Origin: Alteribacillus bidgolensis
GTDB lineage: Bacteria; Bacillota; Bacilli; Bacillales; Marinococcaceae
Reading direction: 5' to 3'
Length of the DNA: 64,000 nucleotides
Assembly (NCBI RefSeq): GCF_002886255.1
Contig: NZ_NJAU01000003.1
Coordinates: 186,001-250,000, forward strand
The notes below the pieces were generated by a model that was not told the origin of the DNA, did not search any database, and saw only the letters and a program-made list of their open reading frames with translations. This document shows, in pieces, positions 1 to 8,622 of the stretch. Numbering within the stretch: the first letter of the stretch is position 1; every line of letters starts with the position of its first letter. A program made the translations under genes and the position numbers.

Positions 1-562
1 AAAGGTTTTATGCTCAAACGGCTTACATGTATAGCAAACAAAATATTTCAACTCCATATACAGAAGGACTATTATTTCCAAAACAATATAACACTGCCGA
101 TCCAGGCATCATTTACTTTAAATGATCTCAAATATGAAGGTGTTCAATTCCGAGCTAAAGCTAGACATTTAGCATTTTACTTTTTATTAAATCAGAATAA
201 CAAAGATTCCATTTACATTCTGTAAGTTAACTTACAATAAGACAAAAGTTTTTCGAACAAAAGATAACCGGTGTCTTCATCACATGGTGCTCACGACACC
301 GGTATAAATTTTTCTGACCTTTCTCTTTTACATAATAAATAACAGATAATAGAACATGTGTCTGTTTTTTCACTAAATTCCGATTTTTAAGTTACTTCCC
401 ATGAACCTGTTCCTCTTTATTCAAATACACCATCTTTATCCTTCTTCCATTCGTCAAATACCAGCCATTTTTTCGATAAATGTAAGAAAGCTTACTGCAA
501 ATGTAAACCTGGTTTTATAAGGTTAGTAAAGGGGTAATAGCTCTTAGGAAGGAGGAAGTACA
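1..562. other. Left-edge stretch without a supported gene
   Basis: No gene is supported here. A short open frame near the edge (10-225) has no ribosome site and no recognisable domain. A different frame (3-119) also runs open from the edge, so this could be the tail of a gene cut by the window. A hairpin at 267-303 separates this stretch from the egtB operon. The last 60 bases hold the leader and ribosome site of egtB. Confidence 0.4.
267..313 (+). terminator. Hairpin, likely terminator
   Basis: Perfect 9-bp inverted repeat (ACCGGTGTC / GACACCGGT) with a 19-base loop, followed by an AT-rich tail containing TTTTT. It would stop transcripts entering from the left edge before egtB. Confidence 0.45.
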
Positions 563-1828
563 ATGACCACCATCACCATGGATACGTTAAAAGATGAGTA
601 CTATCTAATACGTAAGTATACCGAACAATTGGCAGAACCATTGGAAATAGAAGATTTTGTCGTACAAGCTGATACTCATGTCAGTCCAGTGAAATGGCAT
701 CTAGCCCATACCACATGGTTTTTTGAAACGTTCATTTTAAAGAAATTTCTTTCAAACTATTTGGTCTTTCATCAAAACTACAATTATTTGTTTAATTCTT
801 ATTATGAATCTGTTGGATCTTTTTATCCTCAAAAGGCCAGAGGTCTCATTTCTCGACCAACTGTTTCAGAAACCTTTTCCTACAGAAAACATGTAGATGA
901 ACATATCTTGTCATTATTAGAAAACAGAAATTACATAGAGAATGAACAACTAAGACAATTGATCGAAATTGGATTGAATCACGAACAACAGCACCAAGAG
1001 TTACTGCTCACAGACTTAAAATATAATTTCTCTTTTAATCCCCTTCACCCTGTTTATATTGCTAATGATACTTTTGGTACCTCCCATTCAACAGATTTAT
1101 CCTTTATTGAAATAAAAGGCGGGTTAATAGAAATTGGCAATGACGCGAAAGGTTTTTCTTTTGATAATGAAGGTCCTCGCCATAAAAAATGGCTGAATAC
1201 TTATCGCTTAGCCAATCGGCCAGTTACCAATGGCGAGTATATCCAATTTATGGAAGATGAGGGTTACACAAAACCAGAATATTGGCTGTCCGATGGATGG
1301 AATGCCGTTCAAGGTTATCAATGGGAGTGCCCTCAATACTGGGAAAAACATGACGGACAATGGTATGCTTTTACACTATCAGGACTTGTACCTATCGACG
1401 AACATGCACCAGTTAGTCATATAAGTTTTTATGAAGCCGATGCTTATGCGAGATGGGCTGGCAAACGCCTTCCTACGGAAGAAGAGTGGGAACATGCATT
1501 ACGGCATACTCCTATCGAGGGGAACTTTGCAGAACGAGGTTATTTTCAACCGATTGCAGAAAATATAGGGCCACACTACCCCTTTTCCAAAGGATTTGGT
1601 GATGTTTGGGAATGGACAAGGAGCTCTTATTCCCCTTATCCCAGGAATAAACCTTTAAAAGGAGCATTAGGGGAATACAATGCCAAATTCATGGCCAATC
1701 AGATAGTCTTAAGAGGGGGTTCTTGTGCAACACCTCACTCTCATATACGCCTTACTTATCGTAATTTCTTCTACCCACAAATGAGATGGCAATTTAGCGG
1801 ATTACGTTTAGCGGATGATGTAGAATGA
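563..1828 (+). CDS. egtB: Ergothioneine-type sulfoxide synthase (EgtB family)
   Basis: Predicted iron(II)- and O2-dependent enzyme that in this family couples trimethylhistidine (hercynine) to a cysteine-type thiol during ergothioneine synthesis. The 421 aa match the family. A DinB-like N-terminal domain (about 10-160) carries candidate iron ligands: WHLAH at 45-49 and the motif H140-x3-H144-x-E146. The C-terminal half (about 180-420) is a formylglycine-generating-enzyme fold with DVWEWT and RGGSC. The start has a strong GGAAGGAGG site about 8 bases upstream. The stop overlaps the next start (ATGA), implying translational coupling with egtD. The thiol donor (cysteine or gamma-glutamylcysteine) cannot be told from sequence. 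The EgtD partner argues against an OvoA role. Confidence 0.88.
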   Translation: MTTITMDTLKDEYYLIRKYTEQLAEPLEIEDFVVQADTHVSPVKWHLAHTTWFFETFILKKFLSNYLVFHQNYNYLFNSYYESVGSFYPQKARGLISRPTVSETFSYRKHVDEHILSLLENRNYIENEQLRQLIEIGLNHEQQHQELLLTDLKYNFSFNPLHPVYIANDTFGTSHSTDLSFIEIKGGLIEIGNDAKGFSFDNEGPRHKKWLNTYRLANRPVTNGEYIQFMEDEGYTKPEYWLSDGWNAVQGYQWECPQYWEKHDGQWYAFTLSGLVPIDEHAPVSHISFYEADAYARWAGKRLPTEEEWEHALRHTPIEGNFAERGYFQPIAENIGPHYPFSKGFGDVWEWTRSSYSPYPRNKPLKGALGEYNAKFMANQIVLRGGSCATPHSHIRLTYRNFFYPQMRWQFSGLRLADDVE

Positions 1829-2790
1829 GGACTATAAATCAACAGCACCATAACATTACCGACCTTTCACTTGAGCCGAACGATTTTTTAACCGATGTCC
1901 TTCAGGGATTATCATCGAACCCCAAAATGCTTTCCGCTAAATATCTTTACGATGAGTTAGGCTCCAAATTGTTCGAAAAAATCACATCATTAGATGAGTA
2001 TTACCAAACAAGAACAGAAATTGATATTCTCCATCAATCCTATTCTACGATTTCTACATTAATAGGAGAACACGTAGATTTAGTTGAATTAGGCAGTGGC
2101 AGCAGCAAGAAAACACACATCTTATTAGATGAACAAAGAGTAAATAGTTATATACCCATCGATATTTCCACATCAATGCTTACTAATACAGTCGATCAAT
2201 TAAAAGAAAAGTATCCTTCCCTTACGATTCACGGTATGGTAGCCGATTACACGAAACCGTTTTCTTTACCTGCATTAGGCGGCAATAAAAAAGTGACCTT
2301 TTTCCCGGGGTCCACCATCGGGAATTTTGAACCATCAGAAGCAGCTATGTTTTTAAAGCAGCTATCCCAAACATTTAATAAGGAAGATGGCCTACTCATC
2401 GGCGTAGACTTAAAAAAAGATCAGCACATTATAGAAAAAGCTTATAATGATGAAAAAGGAATTACGGCTGCCTTTAATAAGAATGTCTTAACCCGTATCA
2501 ATAGAGAGTTACAGTGTGACTTTAAGGTGGAAAACTTTCAACATCATGCCTATTACAACACGAGCAAAAGCAGAATCGAGATGCACTTGATCAGTACAAT
2601 TGATCAAACGGTCCAATTCCAAGACCAAACATTTGCATTCACTAAAAACGAAACCATTCATACCGAAAATTCCTATAAATACTCGATTGATTCTTTCCAA
2701 AAACTTTGCTTGTGGTGTGGATTTAAGCCAGTGGAAGTATTTATGGACAAGAATCAATGGTTTAGTGTGCACTATTTAGAAGTAATGTAA
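1825..2790 (+). CDS. egtD: L-histidine N-alpha-methyltransferase (EgtD)
   Basis: Predicted cytosolic SAM-dependent enzyme that methylates the histidine alpha-amino group three times to give hercynine, the EgtB substrate. The 321 aa are full length for this family. Visible hallmarks are the N-terminal DELGSKLFEKIT..EYYQTRTE block typical of EgtD, the SAM-binding ELGSGSSKKT (about 90-99), and PGSTIGNF (about 160-167). The start codon lies inside the egtB stop (ATGA), so the two form a two-gene operon. No EgtC or EgtE homologue is adjacent, so a C-S lyase must act from elsewhere if the pathway is complete. Confidence 0.88.
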   Translation: MRTINQQHHNITDLSLEPNDFLTDVLQGLSSNPKMLSAKYLYDELGSKLFEKITSLDEYYQTRTEIDILHQSYSTISTLIGEHVDLVELGSGSSKKTHILLDEQRVNSYIPIDISTSMLTNTVDQLKEKYPSLTIHGMVADYTKPFSLPALGGNKKVTFFPGSTIGNFEPSEAAMFLKQLSQTFNKEDGLLIGVDLKKDQHIIEKAYNDEKGITAAFNKNVLTRINRELQCDFKVENFQHHAYYNTSKSRIEMHLISTIDQTVQFQDQTFAFTKNETIHTENSYKYSIDSFQKLCLWCGFKPVEVFMDKNQWFSVHYLEVM

Positions 2791-2828
2791 CCCTCTTAAT
2801 GAGCAATCTCTTTGGGTAGCCGATAACA

Positions 2829-3068
2829 ATGTTATCTATAGATGTAGGCGAAGGGGGCGAATGGCCCCATATCTTTGAAAAAATCAAGAAAGCAGAAGTT
2901 CTTCTCATTGGAACACCTGTATGGCTAGGGGAAAGAAGCAGTATTGCCACAAAAGTTATAAAACGGATTTACGCTGCGAGCAGCTTTACAAACGAGAAGG
3001 GACAATTTCTTTATTATAATAATATCGGCGGAACGGTTGTGACCGGCAATGAGGTACACCCTATTTAA
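2829..3068 (+). pseudogene. Flavodoxin/NADPH-dependent FMN reductase fragment
   Basis: The open frame encodes about 79 aa matching the middle of flavodoxin-like reductases: GEWPHIFEKIKKAEVLLIG, then TPVWLGERSS and VVTGNE, where the family normally reads GDEWP...IIGTP.W.G.RSS...GVVVTGNEDG. The N-terminal Rossmann strand and phosphate loop are missing, and so is the C-terminal half. No ribosome site is visible. This is read as a gene relic left between the egt operon and the broken LysR gene. Confidence 0.7.
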
Positions 3069-3093
3069 CGCCATCTAACTGAATTGGGACTAA

Positions 3094-3612
3094 TTATTTT
3101 TTGACTGTCCAATAATTAATCTGTGCAGCTGAATCCAAAAATTGTTTCACCAAAATAGAATTATTATCTGATCTCCAGGAAAGATTCATTTCTATATGAG
3201 GGGAGTCTTGATAGATGGTTAAATAAGAAACATCCCATAGATGAAATTCAGCAGTTGGTTTAGGTACAATACTGCCCCCTAAACCTGAGGCGACTAACCC
3301 TATTACTGTTTGTATTTCCTTTACATGTTGCCGGATGATAGGATTGAATCCGGCATTGTGGCATTTTGAAAGGATGTCATCATGCCAACTTGGCCAAATT
3401 TCTCGTTCTACTAGAATAAATTGTTCCTTGCTTAAATCTTTCATTGATATAGAAGAACGTTGTGCCAATGGGTGCGACTCTGGTATGACAGCAACACATG
3501 TCTCTTGATGAACTGACATAAAGGATATAGACGAATCCGCAATAAATGGTCTTACAAATCCGATGCCGATCTCCTTGCTATGAAATGCTTCGATTTGTCT
3601 TGGTGTCGGCAT
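3094..3612 (-). pseudogene. LysR-family regulator, effector domain only
   Basis: Encodes 172 aa of a LysR substrate-binding domain: REMPTPRQIEAF and IGIGFVRP at the start, then a periplasmic-binding-like fold ending LDSAAQINYW. A full LysR protein has about 300 aa. The N-terminal winged-helix domain is absent. Upstream, the frame continues only about 15 codons (a remnant reading LLTQPIKELL) before a stop at about 3650. With no DNA-binding domain and no ribosome site it should be non-functional. It resembles a deletion joining part of the HTH to the effector domain. Confidence 0.75.
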
Positions 3613-3706
3613 TTCGCGCAGTAATTCTTTTATAGGTTGGGTTAGGAGTGAGTATATTTACCCTGTATCTAATTAAAACTGAAAAAGAACCTTGACTTAA
3701 AAAATA

Positions 3707-3742
3707 AGAGTGGCAGCGAAAAGTTTTCTCTGCTTCCACTCT
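3707..3742. terminator. Bidirectional hairpin
   Basis: AGAGTGG pairs with CCACTCT, extended by an AGC/GCT pair around a short loop. It is followed by T-runs in both readings (TTTTCC on the plus strand, ATTTTTT on the minus). It insulates the LysR relic from the aldehyde dehydrogenase region. Confidence 0.6.
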
Positions 3743-4029
3743 TTTCCTTAATAAAAATGTAACTAAACGATAGTTATTAATACATTATAAAACCGGGGAT
3801 GCAATTTTTTTACCTTGTGCACCCGCCACTTTATTAAATGAAATTCTTATTATCTTGATTTAATCTAATGAACCTTTCAGCTCACTAAATTAATTGGAAG
3901 TCAGTTAAATAAGAACTCAATAATTTTAACTTCTAGTTAGAGAATCATCATTTTTTTAAAGTGATGTCTCTTTTTTTTTTTGCTTAAAATTGCTTGGCGC
4001 TTGATTTTTAAGTTATATAAAAGTGGATT

Positions 4030-4060
4030 TTGACTTAGAGTTTACTCTATATCAATTACT
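4030..4060 (+). promoter_or_regulatory. MerR/AdhR-type operator-promoter before aldehyde dehydrogenase
   Basis: Contains TTGACTTAGAGTTTACTCTA, exactly the 20 bases found before the merR gene at 28542-28561 (other strand). TTGACT serves as the -35 element and the dyad TAGAGT/ACTCTA lies in the spacer, as in promoters activated by MerR proteins. With a 19-bp spacer the -10 would be ATTACT, which is weak, as expected for an activator-dependent promoter. It lies about 160 bases upstream of the 4218 start. MerR regulators of the AdhR/NmlR group that sense reactive aldehydes use similar dyads, and an aldehyde dehydrogenase target fits that. Confidence 0.6.
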
Positions 4061-4217
4061 TTAAATGAAATAATATTTTGAATTTTCGTTAAAAGAATTG
4101 TTTTATTCCGTTTTTTTTAAAAGGGTTTACAAAAACTCATCCATCTGATACATTGTTTTCATACAAGTTTAAAAATTTGTTTTCCAAATTAAAGAGCGAA
4201 CATGGGAGGTAATACTA

Positions 4218-5708
4218 ATGAAAGCAACTGGTTACGAATTAAAACCTAAGGTACAAGAGTTCTTGGAAGGGAATATAGGTCTCTACATTAATGGAGAATA
4301 CGTACAAGCGGTCAATGGGAAAACATTTGATGTTATTGATCCTGCAACTGAAGAAGCAATTGCCGAAGTTAGTGAAGCACAAACGGAGGATGTTGATAAT
4401 GCCGTGAGAGCTGCAAGAAGAGCCTTTGATGATGGTGAATGGTCAAAAATGAAAGCGTTTCAACGATCGCGTCTCATCTACAAGTTCGCAGATCTTCTGG
4501 AAGAAAACCGTGAAGAGCTTGCACAACTAGAGGCCCTTGATAACGGTAAACCATATAAAGTTGCATTAACAGATGATGTTGATGGATCAATCGAACACTT
4601 CAGATACTATTCGGGTTTCGCAACCAAAATACAAGGAAAAACAACACAAGTATCGCCAGAATATTTGAATTATACTGAGCACGAACCTGTTGGGGTTGTA
4701 GGCCAAATTATTCCATGGAATTTCCCTCTTTTGATGGCTGCTTGGAAGCTTGGATCTGCTCTAGCTGTTGGCTGTACAGTTGTGATTAAACCTGCAAGTG
4801 AAACACCGCTTTCACTACTTTATGTAGCTAAACTTTTCCAAGAAGCTGGTTTTCCTGACGGTGTGGTCAACATCATTCCAGGATCGGGTCGAGAAGCTGG
4901 TGAAGCTATTGTTACTCATAATTTAGTTGACAAAGTGTCTTTCACTGGATCCACAGCTGTTGGAAAAAAGGTGATGAAAAAATCTGCAGATCAAATCAAA
5001 AACATTACTCTCGAGTTAGGTGGTAAGTCACCAACAATTATTTTAGAAGACGCAAACATAACAGAAGCTATAGAAGGGGCATTTAACGGTACGATGTATA
5101 ACCATGGCCAGAATTGTAGTGCCTGTACACGAGTTTATGTTCACCGAAAACATTATAATCAAGTAGTTCAAGCATTGACAGAACATGTAAGCATGGTGAA
5201 ATTAGGTGCAGGAATGGACTCAGAAACAGACATGGGGCCACTTGTTTCAGAAAAACAAAAACAAACTGTTCTTGGCTATATCGAGCAAGGAAAAAAAGAA
5301 GGTGCTCGTCTTGTAGCGGGAGGCGAAAAAGTATTTAATAAAGGGTACTTTGTCAAACCAACAATTTTTGCGGATGTAGAAGATGACATGACTATTGCAC
5401 GAGAAGAAATCTTTGGTCCAGTAATGTCGGTTTTCGTTTTTGATACCGTAGAAGAAGTTATTGAAAGAGCAAACGATAGCAATTATGGCTTAGCAGCTAG
5501 TATTTGGACAGAAAATATAAAAACCGGCCACTATATTGCCCGTAAACTACAAGCAGGGACCGTTTGGATTAATGATGTTGGACTTGAATGGGAGTCAATG
5601 CCATTCGGCGGATACAAACAATCTGGCATTGGACGTGAAATGGGTGGAGAGTATGGCTTGGAGAATTACACAGAAGTGAAAAGTGTGTATGTGAATATTA
5701 AACAATAA
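4218..5708 (+). CDS. NAD(P)-dependent aldehyde dehydrogenase
   Basis: Oxidises an aldehyde to the carboxylate. The 496 aa are standard for the class I/II aldehyde dehydrogenase superfamily. Visible elements are the PWNFP anion-hole loop (Asn168), the GSTAVGK cofactor loop (about 244-250), ELGGKSP with general base Glu266, GQNC with nucleophile Cys300, and EEIFGPV (about 397). It is most like the DhaS/betaine-aldehyde-type enzymes of Bacillus, but the substrate is not readable. GGGAGG before the ATG fixes the start. It heads a same-strand run with the DapA-like lyase and amine oxidase, suggesting oxidation of an amine-derived aldehyde. A MerR-type operator lies upstream. Confidence 0.92.
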   Translation: MKATGYELKPKVQEFLEGNIGLYINGEYVQAVNGKTFDVIDPATEEAIAEVSEAQTEDVDNAVRAARRAFDDGEWSKMKAFQRSRLIYKFADLLEENREELAQLEALDNGKPYKVALTDDVDGSIEHFRYYSGFATKIQGKTTQVSPEYLNYTEHEPVGVVGQIIPWNFPLLMAAWKLGSALAVGCTVVIKPASETPLSLLYVAKLFQEAGFPDGVVNIIPGSGREAGEAIVTHNLVDKVSFTGSTAVGKKVMKKSADQIKNITLELGGKSPTIILEDANITEAIEGAFNGTMYNHGQNCSACTRVYVHRKHYNQVVQALTEHVSMVKLGAGMDSETDMGPLVSEKQKQTVLGYIEQGKKEGARLVAGGEKVFNKGYFVKPTIFADVEDDMTIAREEIFGPVMSVFVFDTVEEVIERANDSNYGLAASIWTENIKTGHYIARKLQAGTVWINDVGLEWESMPFGGYKQSGIGREMGGEYGLENYTEVKSVYVNIKQ

Positions 5709-5775
5709 CAGAACTGAAAAATTATGCAAAACCGGTAGAAATTTTATTTAATTTACATTTTTGAGGAGGATCTAT

Positions 5776-6678
5776 ATGTATAAACCTTTCGGAATGATTC
5801 CAGCTTTACCTACACCTATGAAAGAAGATAATAGTATTGACTATAAAGGTCTTGAACAACTTATCCAACATTCAATAGATGGAGGAATGAACTGTCTTTT
5901 AGTGGGAGGAAGTACTGGAGAATACTCACTAATGAGCATGGAAGAACGAAAAGAAGTAATTAAATTTGTGTGTGAAACATCAAAAGGTAGAATACCTGTT
6001 ATGGCGGGTACAGGATGTCATCGAACAGAAGAAACAATTGAACTTACGAAATACGCAGCTGAATTTGGTGCAGATTGTGCCTTGGTAATAAATCCATATT
6101 ATATGCCAACTAGTAGACAAGGAATTATTGATCATTACAAGGCAGTAGCAGAAAACTCTAGTATTGGGATCGTAATCTATCATTATCCAGATGCTACAGG
6201 TGTTGAACTGGATCCAGAACTAATTAATGAAATAAGTCAAATAGATGGAATTGTTGGTATTAAAAATACGGCTGATGGCGAGCATACTTCTAAACTTATT
6301 GCATTGACAAAAGAAAATCCGAACTTCGCGGTACTTACTGGATTTGAGCATTTAATCTTACCTACCTTAGCCTTAGGGGGACATGGTGCTGTTGGAGTAG
6401 CCCACAACTTGGCTCCGAAAAAAATAGCAAAACTATATGATTTAGTCGTAAATGAAAACAACTTAAAAGAAGCAACTAAATTAAATAAGGAACTGCTAGA
6501 GTTATACAATGCTATCGAAGAAGAAACCATTCCAGGAACAGTAAAGGCAGGATTGGAAGCACTAGGATTATCGGGAGGATCAAGTAGATTGCCATTAGTG
6601 CCTGCTTCCGAAAAGTTCAAGTCAAAGATTAAAACAATATTAAGTGAATTAGGGGAACTAAGGGTGAAACAACATTAA
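5776..6678 (+). CDS. Dihydrodipicolinate synthase / N-acetylneuraminate lyase family protein
   Basis: A Schiff-base class I aldolase of the DapA/NanA superfamily (300 aa). GSTGE (45-49) binds the pyruvate-like carboxylate, Tyr135 (IYHYP) is the proton relay and Lys163 (GIVGIKN) forms the imine. GAGGAGG six bases before the ATG at 5776 sets this start; an upstream in-frame TTG at 5761 overlaps that site and is rejected. True lysine-pathway DapA usually has a YNNPGRTG segment. Here it reads YHYPDATG, so a catabolic 2-keto-acid aldolase/dehydratase role beside the amine oxidase is more likely than lysine synthesis. The exact substrate is unknown. Confidence 0.82.
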   Translation: MYKPFGMIPALPTPMKEDNSIDYKGLEQLIQHSIDGGMNCLLVGGSTGEYSLMSMEERKEVIKFVCETSKGRIPVMAGTGCHRTEETIELTKYAAEFGADCALVINPYYMPTSRQGIIDHYKAVAENSSIGIVIYHYPDATGVELDPELINEISQIDGIVGIKNTADGEHTSKLIALTKENPNFAVLTGFEHLILPTLALGGHGAVGVAHNLAPKKIAKLYDLVVNENNLKEATKLNKELLELYNAIEEETIPGTVKAGLEALGLSGGSSRLPLVPASEKFKSKIKTILSELGELRVKQH

Positions 6679-6724
6679 TTGAATTAGAAGAATTATAAAT
6701 ACACAAGGGATGGGAGGAAATCCA

Positions 6725-8116
6725 ATGAAAGATGTAATTATCATAGGCGGCGGACTTGCTGGTTTGTCTGCTGCCTGGCGCCTTAAACAACATGATATTT
6801 TACTTCTAGAATCTGATGATCGTGTTGGTGGGCGTGTACGTTCTGAACGGCGAGGAGATTATTGGTTAAATTGGGGTGGACATGTATTTGCCGGAGCTGG
6901 TTCAGCTACAGATGAATTATTTAAATCTGTTGAAATAACTGCATTACCTGTACCTGGTATTTTATCTGCAATGTCTTTGAATGGGAAGTTGCTTTTAGGC
7001 GGTCGAGTTGAACTGTATCCATTTAGGGTCCCTATGTCATGGAAATCTAGATTTGCTCTACTACTTGCAGGGGCTAAAGTGCGTGCAGCTGTTATCAAAT
7101 ATAGCAAAGTAGCAAAAAGACGTCCGACAGAGGACTATAAAGTTTACCAACAACGAGTTTTAGAATTTATGAATGATCGAACTTTTACTGATTTTTCAGG
7201 TGTATTACCAGAAGATGCTGATGCGATTTTTAGACCTACCGTTAGTCGATCTACTGGAGATCCTGAACAAATATCTGCGGGGGCAGGTGTAGGATATTTC
7301 CACATGATATGGAACAAAAGTGAAGGGCTGACGAGAAATATTGTTGGGGGCCCATCAACGCTTACGAACACTATTGCAACAACATTAGGCGAACGAGTTC
7401 AACTAAATGCTAAAGTTTTAGAAGTTATTCAGAAAGAAGACTCGGTTGTCGTCCACTATATTCAAGATGGGGTGAAGCATGTGGAGGAAGCACGTTATGC
7501 AGTCCTCGCGACTCCCGCTCCAATTACAAAAAAAATAGCGGTGAACATTGACCCAGAAATCGCAAACGCTCTTGATCAGGTGACCTACGGTCCACATGTT
7601 AGTGCAGCATTTTTAACAAATGAAACAGGACCTCAAGTTTGGGATGATGTATATTCTTTTGCTACACCTAAAAGGTCATTCGATATTCTTATTCATAGTT
7701 CTAACCTTGTTCATTCATTTTCAAAGGAACGAAAGCCAGGAAGTAGTTTTATGACTTTTTCACCAGCTGAACGTGGCCGCCAGCTTTTAGATAAATCTGA
7801 TGAGGAGATTATTCAAATATATTTGAAAGATTTAAATGAAATATTTCCTGGTTTTAGTGATCATGTAGTTGAGGCTCATGTAAACAAATTTCCATTAGGG
7901 TCAGCTTATGTTTTCCCCGGTCGTGCAAAAATACAGCCAATTTTAACAAAATCTGCGGGTCGATTGTTCTTAGCAGGTGACTATTTAGGCACCCTTTATA
8001 CTGAAACAGCTATTCAAACGGGGTTTAATGCAGCACAAAATATTAATAGCTTACTGGAATTCGGGCTTCTTGAATCTCAAAAAGAAAAGAAAGTCAAGAC
8101 TGTGGTTTCTAATTAG
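6725..8116 (+). CDS. FAD-dependent amine oxidase family protein
   Basis: Flavin enzyme of the monoamine oxidase/protoporphyrinogen oxidase fold, 464 aa. The N-terminal dinucleotide motif is GGGLAGLSAAW, followed by the glutamate-bearing LLESDDRVGGR that completes the FAD Rossmann signature. The C-terminal FAD contact is FLAGDYLGTLYTETAIQTG. GGGAGGA sits just before the ATG at 6725, so an in-frame ATG at 6710 is rejected. It probably deaminates a primary or secondary amine to an aldehyde for the dehydrogenase upstream, an inference from gene order. The gap to the DapA-like gene is about 46 bases, so the two are likely co-transcribed. Confidence 0.82.
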   Translation: MKDVIIIGGGLAGLSAAWRLKQHDILLLESDDRVGGRVRSERRGDYWLNWGGHVFAGAGSATDELFKSVEITALPVPGILSAMSLNGKLLLGGRVELYPFRVPMSWKSRFALLLAGAKVRAAVIKYSKVAKRRPTEDYKVYQQRVLEFMNDRTFTDFSGVLPEDADAIFRPTVSRSTGDPEQISAGAGVGYFHMIWNKSEGLTRNIVGGPSTLTNTIATTLGERVQLNAKVLEVIQKEDSVVVHYIQDGVKHVEEARYAVLATPAPITKKIAVNIDPEIANALDQVTYGPHVSAAFLTNETGPQVWDDVYSFATPKRSFDILIHSSNLVHSFSKERKPGSSFMTFSPAERGRQLLDKSDEEIIQIYLKDLNEIFPGFSDHVVEAHVNKFPLGSAYVFPGRAKIQPILTKSAGRLFLAGDYLGTLYTETAIQTGFNAAQNINSLLEFGLLESQKEKKVKTVVSN

Positions 8117-8622
8117 TTAATTGATTTTGTGTGAGGGAGGCAGTGAAAGTTTCTACATCCCTTACCCACTTATTTCAATATAAAAAAACATTAAGGTCCA
8201 AGCGGAAATATAAAACATTGACACCCTGGTTAATTATAATGTAAACGTTTTCATAAATCCTACCGGCATAGGAAAACACTTCCCGGTTTGTAAAATGTGG
8301 AAATTGGTAGAACTGATAATCACTTTTTCAGGGTGAGCGTTTCCATTTTCCGAAGTTGAGGAATTTGCCCCTCACTTTTCTCCATGTATTATATTCATTA
8401 AAGTTGTAGATAAGATTATTAATTAAATAGTGTAAGACTGTATGTTAAATAGACTGAGGACTTTTCGTACTCTATCACCTAAAAGTTCTAGGGATCCCCT
8501 TATAAAATCACATCATTGATTATAAATGACGGGGGTTAATGGGGGTTTTCAATCTATATAATCAACAAGAATATTAGATTCATTATTAGATTGATAGAAT
8601 ATAGGGAGGGAGAAGAAAATTT
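8117..8622. other. Long regulatory gap before the BCCT gene
   Basis: About 505 bases without a gene. It holds a CcpA-type site near 8238 and an AT-rich leader. The ribosome site GGGAGGGAG precedes the transporter. No tRNA, riboswitch fold or remnant gene is recognised. Confidence 0.4.
8238..8255 (+). promoter_or_regulatory. Candidate catabolite-responsive element (cre)
   Basis: AATGTAAACGTTTTCATA matches the CcpA consensus WWTGNAARCGNWWWCAWW at every position. It overlaps a TATAAT at 8235-8240, so CcpA bound here would block polymerase. A TTGACA at 8218 is only 11 bases from that TATAAT, too close to be its -35. The site suggests carbon-catabolite repression of the transporter starting at 8623. 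Confidence 0.6.

Noticed and set aside
10..225. 71-aa open frame at the left edge
   Set aside because: No ribosome site, no domain, and another frame is equally open from the edge. It may be a cut gene but cannot be supported.
8218..8240. TTGACA...TATAAT promoter before the BCCT gene
   Set aside because: The two boxes are only 11 bases apart, too close for sigma-A polymerase. Only the cre overlap with TATAAT is kept.
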